A stretch of DNA of 32,796 bases from an uncultured Lachnospiraceae bacterium (GTDB lineage Bacteria > Bacillota > Clostridia > Lachnospirales > Lachnospiraceae): assembly GCA_947589455.1 (NCBI GenBank), contig CANQCD010000009.1:1-32796 (forward strand), given 5' to 3'. Position numbers and translations under genes: made by a program. The notes under the pieces are model-generated. The model was given only the letters and a program-made list of their open reading frames with translations. It was not told the DNA's origin and did no database searches. The stretch's first letter is position 1; the number at the start of each line of letters is the position of its first letter. Positions 7,305 to 13,887 of the stretch are shown here, piece by piece.

Positions 7305-7877
7305 ATACTGCGGCAGGAGGTGCGGCGGCGTCCACTCCGGGGAAAGGCACAAAAAGATGAGGTCAAACTGTTCCTGGAACACGCAGGCAAGCGAGGTGGA
7401 GGCAGCGTAGGGGAAATCTCCTTCCAGGCTTTGCGTCTCGCTGTCCGTGCGCCTGATCCAGATCACATTCTGTGTGCTGCAGGGGAAATGCCTGGCGAGA
7501 TGGCGCAGCCAGTTTGCACAAGTCAGAGTGTTGCCATACATACAGTAATTGTCGTGGTGAAAATCAATGTGGAACAGCCGGAACGTTTTTTCTGTCTCTG
7601 GAGAACAGTGCGACAGGATGAAAGGATAAATTTCTTTGTGGCTGTCTGCGGTGTGGGAGATGGCGCCTGGCTTTTGGAGCGAGGGGAGCGCTTCGCAGAA
7701 TGTGTCGTATGCGGGGATTGTGCCGATGCTTTGCAGCTGCGGATATTGCTGGTATGCTTTTTCCCAGAGTTTTTTCACAATCTGGGGATCGGCGTCTTCT
7801 GCATAGGGAAACATGGCGTCGCGCGTGCGGCTGTCAGTATCGATAAAATAGTCGAAGTCGATGCTTAAAATGTTCAT
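7281..7877 (-). CDS. Protein of unknown function with a HIDFHHD motif
   Basis: 198 aa, not firmly recognised. It begins MNILSIDFDYF, an Asp-rich first strand, and has FHIDFHHDNYC near residue 103-113, a metal-ligand-like pattern reminiscent of the DxHxD sites in arginase-fold or UPF0489-type proteins. A second aromatic, Trp/Arg-rich part follows (WIRRTDSE) and the chain ends KKMAALL. No signal peptide or membrane segment. An AGAGAGG RBS precedes the ATG. It is a single-gene unit with its own promoter and converges on the Sir2-like gene. A metal-dependent hydrolase is a guess from the motif only. Confidence 0.65.
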   Translation of the reverse strand: MNILSIDFDYFIDTDSRTRDAMFPYAEDADPQIVKKLWEKAYQQYPQLQSIGTIPAYDTFCEALPSLQKPGAISHTADSHKEIYPFILSHCSPETEKTFRLFHIDFHHDNYCMYGNTLTCANWLRHLARHFPCSTQNVIWIRRTDSETQSLEGDFPYAASTSLACVFQEQFDLIFLCLSPEWTPPHLLPQYKKMAALL

Positions 7878-7931
7878 GGAATACCTCTCTTACTTTTGTT
7901 TTCCCGGCAATGGGGACTGTGTCTGCAATAT

Positions 7932-7960
7932 AGTATAACATGGATCGGGAGGTTGGGCAA
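7932..7960 (-). promoter_or_regulatory. Sigma-A-type promoter of the 7281-7877 gene
   Basis: On the minus strand TTGCCC is followed after exactly 17 nt by TATACT, about 55 nt before the start codon. Confidence 0.6.
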
Positions 7961-8060
7961 ACACAGTGAAAACATAGTTTTGACGTAAAATTGCCATGCA
8001 TTTCGATGAAAATGTGTCATGATACGGCAGTGATATTTGGATATCAGATATTGCCTGGCA

Positions 8061-8490
8061 GCTGCCATGATAAAAGCGGAAAGAGAATGAATATGGTGAA
8101 TATGCCGCTGATTAGTATTCTGCGGCTGCCATGATAAAAGCAGAAAGAGAATGAATATGGCGAATATGCCGCTGATTAGTATTCTGGCGGCTGTCATGAT
8201 AAAAGCAGAAAGAAAAATGAATCATAGTGGTGAATATGCCGCTGATTAGTATTCTGGCGGCGGCTGTGATAAAAGCAGAAAGAAAATGAATATGGCGAAT
8301 ATGCCGTTGATTAGTATTCTGGCGGCGGCTGTGATAAAAGCAGAAAGAGAATGAATATGGTGAATATGCCGCTGATTAGTATTCTGCGGCGGCTGTGATA
8401 AAAGCAGAAAGAGAATGAATATGGCGAATATGCCGCTGATTAGTATTCTGGCGGCTGTTATGATAAAATCAGAAAGAGAATGAATAGTGA
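8061..8490 (+). repeat. Tandem repeat block upstream of the C1 peptidase gene (about 65 bp x 6.5)
   Basis: Six full copies and a partial one, starting near 8061, 8125, 8190, 8263, 8328, 8392 and 8454, so unit lengths run 62-73 bp. Each contains GATAAAAGCAGAAAGA, GAATATGCCG and GATTAGTATTCTG. Most copies carry a short frame that ends where the next begins (GAATGA, stop and start overlapping), for example one reading MNMANMPLISILAAV and stopping after AERE. The block fills most of the 640 bp between the two genes. ORFs drawn across it on the minus strand come from the repeat. Confidence 0.85.
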
Positions 8491-8514
8491 TCAGGAAAGA
8501 AAGGATAATTACAG

Positions 8515-11022
8515 ATGAAGCGAAGACGAGATAGATGGATTGCCGGAATTACTGTAGCAGCAGTTATTTTTGCAGGAGCGGGCGCAGCCGTCCGGGCAGA
8601 TTCTAAGGCGCAGAGCCGTTCGGACTGGCATGGGAAGATGTTTCATAAGATACAGACAGGGCAGGAAAATGGACTTTCCCATTATACTGTTGTGGATGAG
8701 GATGGAAAAGAGCATCTTCCTGTCAATCTGCAGAAAGGATCTGCGAGAAAGCGTGCTGTGGAAGTTCCGTTTGCTTATGATTCAAGGGAGAAAGGGGTTG
8801 TCACTCCGATTAAAAACCAGGGGAGTACGGGGGCGTGTTGGGCTTTTTCCGCGGTGAAAGCGTTGGAGGCGGATGCGTTGACAAAGGGGATTGCCACAGA
8901 AGAGGACGCGGATTATTCGGAGAGCCATCTGGCATGGTATTCTTACAGCGCTTTGTCGGATGGTTCGGAATCGTTTCATGATAATAATATGGTTCTGGAC
9001 AGCGGAAGCGTCTATGATTATGGCGGGAATCCGGCTATGGCATCTTCTACGTTGGCAAATTGGTGGGGAGCTGCGGATGAGAGTGCAGCGCCGTACCGCG
9101 CGGAGACAGCGCGCGAGGTAGCCATGATGGAGCGGGAGATGGAAACGGCGGATGCAAGCCTTCGCACACAGGATTCTGTCCATATAAAAGAAGTAAATTG
9201 TTATGATGATGCAACGCGGGATGACGTCAAGCGAGCCGTGATGGAACATGGGGCGCTCAGTCTGTCTATGTATTATTCGAGGAGCAATCTATACGATACA
9301 GGAAGTACATATTCGATGTATCAGAGGACAGAGGGGACGAGAAGTTCAAACCATTGTGTGACGATCGTGGGATGGGATGATTCGTTTTCTGACTTTAAAA
9401 ACAGCCCACCGGAACCTGGTGCATGGCTGATAGCGAACAGTTACGGCGAGGATTATGGCGATAATGGATATTTTTGGCTGTCTTACTACGATACTTCGCT
9501 TTATGAATATTATTCTTTCGAGGCAGAACCGGCAGACACATATGAAAATAATTTCCAATATGACGCCAGCGGCTGGGGAGCGGGATATTATGATGAGGCG
9601 GATATCCAGGTTGCCAATGTTTTTACAAATGAAAAAGAAAGCGCGCAGTCGATCGAAGCAGTTGGACTGTACACATATAACGCCGGCCAGCGGTATGAAA
9701 TCTCAGTTTACCGCAATGTGGAGGGGATGCCGACAGAAGGCAGGCTTATATCAAAATGTACCACATCCGGCAGGGCTGATTATCCGGGGTATCACACAGT
9801 GGAGTTAGATGAGTCGGTTGCCGTGGCCAGTGGCGAGACGTTTTCTGTAGTGGTTACTTTTTTTGCTGATGGCGGGGAGGCCTATGCGCTTGTGGAAGGC
9901 TCTTCGGACAGTGAGATAGGGAAAATATATTATGCGCAGGCAGGGGAAAGTTTTATCTGTTTTGCGGACGAAGGGGAATGGTATGACACTGTGCTGGATG
10001 CGGAAGACCCGCAGAAATGCGCTAATAATGTATGCCTGAAAGCATTTACAAACTCTGTGAGTGATGAGGATTATCAAAAGCAGGAAGAAGTCGATCAGCC
10101 GACGCCGTTGGTTTCTGCCAGTGTGCAGCCGTCTGGAGGCGGGACAGAGACGCCGGGGAGCAGCGTGCAGCCGTCTGGAGGCGGGACAGAGACGCCGGGA
10201 GGAAGCGCACAGCCGTCCGGAGGCGGAACAGAGACGCCGGGAGGAAGCGCACAGCCGTCCGGAGGCGGGACAGAGACGCCGGGGAGCAGCGTACAGCCGT
10301 CCGGCGGTGGAACAGGGACGCCGGGAGGAAGCGCACAGCCGTCCGGAGACGGGACAGGGACGCCGGGAGGAAGCGCCTTGCCGTCTGGGAGCGGGACAGG
10401 GATTCCGGGAAGCACCGCCTCGCCGTCTGGAGGCGGGATAGGGACGCCGGGGAGCAGTGCACAGCCGTCCGGAGGCGGAAACGGAGCGCCGTCACAGTCT
10501 CCAGCCGCCACATCATCCAACAACGGGGAGAATGCGAAGACAAAAGTGACAAAAATCACTCCTGCAGCCAGGAAAATGATCCTGGGAAAGGGGGAGAGGG
10601 TCACAATTCCTGTGAAGGCTGCGCCGTCTTCTGCCAAAAAAGAGCTTCATTATCATTCTTCCAATAAGCGATGCGTTTCTGTCAGCGCAAAGGGAAAAAT
10701 AAAAGCGAAGGCAGTGGGCAAGGCAGTGATCGCAATATCGGCTGATTCCGGTGTGAAAAGCAAAGTGACAGTTATTGTCAAAAAAGCGCCATCTTTTGTC
10801 AGAGCAAAGAACATGAAGATAAAGAAGGGGAATGCAGCGAAAGTTACAGTAAATCTCGGTAAGAACAGGGCGAGTTACCAGATTCGCTTTACTTCCCTGC
10901 GGCCAAAGACTGCGTCGGTCAGCCAATCTGGAACGGTGAAAGCAAAGAAGCGCGGGACGGCAAAAATACGGATAACAGCCTTTAATGGAAAAAAATGTAC
11001 AGTGAAAATCAAGATAGTTTAG
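8515..11022 (+). CDS. Secreted papain-like (C1A) cysteine peptidase with lectin-like domain, repeat linker and two Big_2 domains
   Basis: 835-aa extracellular protein. Residues 1-28 form a signal peptide (RRR, hydrophobic core, likely cut after VRA). The C1A peptidase covers about 85-335 with the full catalytic set: Gln102, Cys108 in GACWAFSA, His280 in NHCVTIVGWDD and Asn308 in ANSYGEDYGDNG. Residues 340-520 resemble the Lectin_like domain commonly found after such peptidases. Residues about 540-665 are nine 14-residue repeats of the PSGGGTETPGSSVQ type, a flexible spacer. The end has two Ig-like Big_2 modules (about 675-755 and 757-835). There is no LPXTG motif, so attachment is probably non-covalent or the enzyme is released. 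AAAGGA precedes the ATG. Both flanks carry tandem repeats. Confidence 0.93.
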   Translation: MKRRRDRWIAGITVAAVIFAGAGAAVRADSKAQSRSDWHGKMFHKIQTGQENGLSHYTVVDEDGKEHLPVNLQKGSARKRAVEVPFAYDSREKGVVTPIKNQGSTGACWAFSAVKALEADALTKGIATEEDADYSESHLAWYSYSALSDGSESFHDNNMVLDSGSVYDYGGNPAMASSTLANWWGAADESAAPYRAETAREVAMMEREMETADASLRTQDSVHIKEVNCYDDATRDDVKRAVMEHGALSLSMYYSRSNLYDTGSTYSMYQRTEGTRSSNHCVTIVGWDDSFSDFKNSPPEPGAWLIANSYGEDYGDNGYFWLSYYDTSLYEYYSFEAEPADTYENNFQYDASGWGAGYYDEADIQVANVFTNEKESAQSIEAVGLYTYNAGQRYEISVYRNVEGMPTEGRLISKCTTSGRADYPGYHTVELDESVAVASGETFSVVVTFFADGGEAYALVEGSSDSEIGKIYYAQAGESFICFADEGEWYDTVLDAEDPQKCANNVCLKAFTNSVSDEDYQKQEEVDQPTPLVSASVQPSGGGTETPGSSVQPSGGGTETPGGSAQPSGGGTETPGGSAQPSGGGTETPGSSVQPSGGGTGTPGGSAQPSGDGTGTPGGSALPSGSGTGIPGSTASPSGGGIGTPGSSAQPSGGGNGAPSQSPAATSSNNGENAKTKVTKITPAARKMILGKGERVTIPVKAAPSSAKKELHYHSSNKRCVSVSAKGKIKAKAVGKAVIAISADSGVKSKVTVIVKKAPSFVRAKNMKIKKGNAAKVTVNLGKNRASYQIRFTSLRPKTASVSQSGTVKAKKRGTAKIRITAFNGKKCTVKIKIV
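10129..10500 (+). repeat. Coding repeat of the peptidase linker (42 bp x about 9)
   Basis: Nine 14-codon units beginning PSGGGT. The first five are almost identical at DNA level; the last four drift in sequence (PSGDG, PSGSG, PSGGGI, PSGGGN). The gradient suggests expansion at the N-terminal side of the block. Confidence 0.9.
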
Positions 11023-11255
11023 GCAGAGCGGTAAATAGAGGAAAGAGACAGAAATTTTTGATGGGAAGAAGTGCACAGTAAAAATCAAGGCTGTTTAGGC
11101 AGGGGGACAAATAGAGGAAGGGGACAGAAATTTTTCATGGGAAGAAGTGCACAGCAAAAACAAGACTATTTAGGCAGGGCGACAAATAGAGGAAAGGGAC
11201 AGAAATTTTTCATGGGAAGAAGTGCATAGTAAAAATCAAGGCTGTTTAGGCAGGG
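10985..11255 (+). repeat. Tandem duplication of the peptidase gene 3' end (76 bp x 3.6)
   Basis: Units begin at 10985, 11061, 11137 and 11212. Unit 1 holds the last 13 codons, the TAG stop and the flank; units 2-4 repeat this with a GGGAAGAAGTGCACAG version of the coding part. Only unit 1 is in the gene. The remaining sequence to the next gene (11256-11290) shows nothing recognisable. Confidence 0.88.
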
Positions 11256-11290
11256 GGCATATCCCGGAAATGGGATGAGATGGGCGGAGA

Positions 11291-12337
11291 TCAGCGTCCG
11301 GGAATCAGCATATAAAGGCTGCGGATCGTTACCACTGCCAGCGGGCCAAGGATAATGCCCGTCACGCCAAAGATCTGCAATCCGATAAAAATAGACGCCA
11401 GCATAAAAAAGGGGTTTAGTCCCATGCCCTCTCCGAGCAATTTTGCCTCCAGAAACTCTCTGACAAGCAGTGTGAGCAGGTAGGCTGTCAGAATGGTGGC
11501 GGCATACAGGTAATTACCGCTGATAAAATAATAGATGCCCATCGGCGCCAGAACCATTCCACTGCCAAGGATGGGAAAAGCGTCGATTAGCGAGATTGCC
11601 ATGCCAAAAATAAAAAAATAGGAATTATGCACAAGAAATAAGCCCAGAGAGCAGATAGCCCAGTTGATGAGCAAAATAATCCCTTCTGTGCGCAGATAGG
11701 CGAGCCCGCTTTTTTTGATGTGGGAGAGGATGAAATGCATATGCTGGTAATATCTGCTCTCTTTATATCTGCGGTTGATCGGTTCCAGCTCTTTGATCAA
11801 AATAAACATGGAAATGCCGACAATAAACAGGACAACGGCGATGCGGAGCCATGCGGACACGCAGGACATCAGCGCCGGACCAATCTGGTCTGCAAAGTGA
11901 TTGGAAATATTCTGGTTAATGCGCATGATCTGGCGTGTAAGGATCAGACCAGAGGTTCCCTGTTCTAAATGAAGATAATAATCAATCCCGCTGCAGACAG
12001 AATCAGCCTGTCTTGAAAAGGAGGCTTCAATCAGATCCCGGTAAAAAGGGAAATTTGCCAGCAAAAGCCGGAGTTGTGAGATCAGTTTTGACGCAAGCCA
12101 GAAGACGCCGGCGCCGATGGCGACAAAAAAGAGAAACAATGTCCCATAATGTGAAATAAGCCGGGGAAGATGACATCTGCGGTGGAGAAAGTTCATGGCA
12201 GGCCATAAGATCCGCATAAGGATATAGGCGCATAGAAATGGAAAGACATAGGGCAGCAGGTAGGCAAAGGAAAGGTAGACGCCCGCGGTGATGCAGATTA
12301 AATATATCAGGTTGTGCCATAGCTGCTGTTTATTCAT
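11291..12337 (-). CDS. ytvI: AI-2E-family permease, probable sporulation membrane protein YtvI
   Basis: 348-aa polytopic membrane protein of the AI-2E transporter family; the length and layout fit the YtvI branch seen in spore formers. Hydrophobic segments occur near residues 10-50, 68-90, 165-185, and several from about 215 to the end, with the typical family pattern of a long soluble part between TM3 and TM4 (about 90-160). The C-terminal half contains GSGMVLAPMGIYYF and the GVTGIILGPL motif characteristic of the family. Substrate unknown; in Bacillus ytvI is expressed in the forespore. The start has GGGGTG 5 nt upstream. It points toward the C1 peptidase gene and no clear terminator is seen between them. 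Confidence 0.82.
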   Translation of the reverse strand: MNKQQLWHNLIYLICITAGVYLSFAYLLPYVFPFLCAYILMRILWPAMNFLHRRCHLPRLISHYGTLFLFFVAIGAGVFWLASKLISQLRLLLANFPFYRDLIEASFSRQADSVCSGIDYYLHLEQGTSGLILTRQIMRINQNISNHFADQIGPALMSCVSAWLRIAVVLFIVGISMFILIKELEPINRRYKESRYYQHMHFILSHIKKSGLAYLRTEGIILLINWAICSLGLFLVHNSYFFIFGMAISLIDAFPILGSGMVLAPMGIYYFISGNYLYAATILTAYLLTLLVREFLEAKLLGEGMGLNPFFMLASIFIGLQIFGVTGIILGPLAVVTIRSLYMLIPGR

Positions 12338-12412
12338 AATTCACCCCGTTTCCGTGCTGCTTGCTTCTTGCAATTAGTATCTCTGCCAGAGGAGAAATTA
12401 TTCAACAAAAAA

Positions 12413-12790
12413 CCGTCAGGATTTCCGCCAGAGGAGAGATTATTCGAAAAAAGCCGCCAGGATTTCCGCCAGAAGAGGGATGATTCGACAAAAAGCCGTC
12501 AGTATTTCCGCCAGAAGAGGGATGATTCAACAAAAAACCGTCAGTATTTCCGCCAGAAGAGGGATGATTCGACAAAAGCCGTCAGTATCTCTGCAAGGGA
12601 AGAGATGATTCAACAAAAAACCGTCAGTATTTCCGCCAGAAGAGGGATGATTCGACAAAAAGCCGTCAGTATTTCCGTCAGAAGAGGGATGATTCGACAA
12701 AAGCCGTCAGTATCTCTGCAAGGGAAGAGATAATTCAACAAAAAACCGTCAGGATTTCTGCCAGAAGAGAGATAATTCAACAAAAAAACC
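12413..12790. repeat. Minisatellite of about 42 bp x 9-10
   Basis: CCGTCAG or CCGCCAG recurs at 12413, 12454, 12496, 12538, 12579, 12621, 12663, 12704, 12746 and (as CCG) 12789, so units are 41-43 bp. On the minus strand each unit is CGG followed by TTTTTTGTTGAAT or TTTTGTCGAAT, i.e. the block repeats the T-tract that follows the terminator at its upper end. The ORFs drawn here (121 aa plus, 80 aa minus) read through the repeat and are not supported by an RBS or by codon pattern. Confidence 0.85.
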
Positions 12791-12812
12791 GAGGTTGCGT
12801 TAGCAACCTCGT
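12780..12812 (-). terminator. Rho-independent terminator downstream of the two-component operon
   Basis: On the minus strand CGAGGTTGC, loop TAAC, GCAACCTCG (9 bp perfect) is followed by GTTTTTTTG. It is the strongest terminator in the window. It lies about 380 nt past the response regulator stop, or closes whatever starts in between. Confidence 0.88.
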
Positions 12813-12829
12813 CAAAAGGAGAAAGTATG

Positions 12830-12922
12830 AAAAAAATAAGAAAACAAATCATAAGTTAATTTGTAATTATATTGTATTTGTCATTTATGAACTTGCAATG
12901 ATGTAGTTATGAAGAAATTGTA
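12830..12922 (-). ncRNA. Weak tracrRNA candidate
   Basis: On the minus strand CTACATCATT (12897-12906) is perfectly complementary to 10 nt of the CRISPR repeat. It is followed by GCAAG and TTCATAAAT, close to the bulge and lower stem expected for a repeat beginning GTTTGAG (expected TTCAAAT). TACAAT at 12917-12922 could be the -10, and ACAAAT/ATTTGT plus a T-rich tail (12830-12864) could end the RNA. Against it: a 10-nt match is not rare in 33 kb, the upper stem pairs poorly, no GC-rich nexus hairpin is seen, and it lies nearly 10 kb from cas9. Confidence 0.25.
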
Positions 12923-12972
12923 AACGTTTTTCCAAATTAAGTCACAATTATTCCATAAATATAATACCAGTT

Positions 12973-13160
12973 GCGCATTCAGCGGATATTTCATCTGGTT
13001 TCCAATCTTGTGCCGGAGGGCACAAAAGAATTGCCATATGATGCATTATATCGATATTTCACCCGGTTTCCAATCTTGTGCCGGATGGGCTGCAAAGTAA
13101 ATAGTATAGTGTGCGCACTCAGCGGATATTCCGTCTCGTTCCCCATTCCGGAATTGAGGG
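12973..13160. repeat. Degenerate 69-bp triplicate behind the response regulator gene
   Basis: GCGCATTCAGCGGATATTTC (12973), TGCATTATATCGATATTTC (about 13042) and GCGCACTCAGCGGATATTCC (about 13111) start three related units, the first two also sharing GGTTTCCAATCTTGTGCCGG. There is no gene in 12813-13194; ORFs in the track here are not convincing. Confidence 0.65.
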
Positions 13161-13194
13161 GGCTGTGGCGCGGGCGTGCTGCGCCGCGCGCAGA

Positions 13195-13887
13195 TCACAT
13201 TTTAAAACGGTAGCCGACGCCCCAGATGGTTTCGATATATTGCGGTTTTGAAGTAGTCTTTTCGATTTTTTCACGTATTTTTTTAATATGTACGGTTACT
13301 GTTGCAATATCGCCGACTGACTCCATCTCCCAGATTTCCTTGAACAGCTCTTCTTTGGAATAGACATGGTTCGGGTGGCTGGCAAGGAATGTGAGCAGGT
13401 CAAATTCTTTGGTGGTGAAAGGCTTTTCGACGCCGTCCATGTAGACGCGGCGAGCCGTCTTGTCAATGCGGAGGCTGCGGATTTCGAGGATGTCGTTTTT
13501 GTGCGCGTCTGCGGTAGTCAGCCTCTCATAGCGCGCCAGATGCGCCTTGACTCTTGCTACCAGCTCGCTGGGGCTGAACGGTTTGGTGATATAATCGTCT
13601 GCTCCAAGTCCCAGGCCGCGGATTTTATCAATGTCATCTTTTTTGGCGGACACCATGATGACAGGGGTGTTTTTCTCCTCGCGGATGAGCCTGCAGATCT
13701 CAAACCCATCTATCCCCGGCAACATCAAATCCAGTAGGATCAGATCAAAATGTTCTTCAAGCGCCCTGGCAACGCCGGCGCTGCCGTCCGTCTCGATCAG
13801 CACCTCAAAGTTGCTCAATTCCAGATAGTCTTTTTCCAGTTCGGCAATCGCCTGGTCGTCTTCGATAATCAAAATTTTATTCATCAT
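13195..13887 (-). CDS. OmpR/PhoB-type response regulator
   Basis: 230-aa two-domain regulator. The receiver domain (1-115) has the acidic pair Glu-Asp-Asp at 9-11, phospho-acceptor Asp53 in LLLDLMLPG and Lys in TKPFSP. The C-terminal winged helix (about 130-230) has the usual RRVYMDG...FTTKEFDLLTFL and GVGYRFKM ending. It should bind direct repeats as a dimer once phosphorylated by the adjacent kinase. Its ATG shares one base with the kinase stop codon (TAATG), so the two are translationally coupled. Target genes are not known; the sugar-transferase gene heading the same operon is the natural candidate for autoregulated control. Confidence 0.95.
   Translation of the reverse strand: MMNKILIIEDDQAIAELEKDYLELSNFEVLIETDGSAGVARALEEHFDLILLDLMLPGIDGFEICRLIREEKNTPVIMVSAKKDDIDKIRGLGLGADDYITKPFSPSELVARVKAHLARYERLTTADAHKNDILEIRSLRIDKTARRVYMDGVEKPFTTKEFDLLTFLASHPNHVYSKEELFKEIWEMESVGDIATVTVHIKKIREKIEKTTSKPQYIETIWGVGYRFKM

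Noticed and set aside
7874-8197. 107-aa minus-strand ORF with a hydrophobic N-terminus, possible small membrane protein or toxin
   Set aside because: It lies in the 65-bp repeat block, its start is inside a repeat unit, no RBS is seen and it ends against the start of a real gene that has its own promoter in the same stretch.
10046-10637. Minus-strand ORFs (168 and 180 aa) and a 126-aa plus-strand ORF opposite the peptidase linker
   Set aside because: Shadows of the 42-bp PSGGGT repeat, which leaves several frames open.
12368-12852. 121-aa plus-strand and 80-aa minus-strand ORFs
   Set aside because: They read through the 42-bp minisatellite and terminator; frames shift between units and neither has a ribosome binding site.
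13160-13192. GC-rich hairpin just after the response regulator stop as its terminator
   Set aside because: GCGCGG/CCGCGC forms only a short stem and no T tract follows on the minus strand; the terminator at 12780-12812 is far better.
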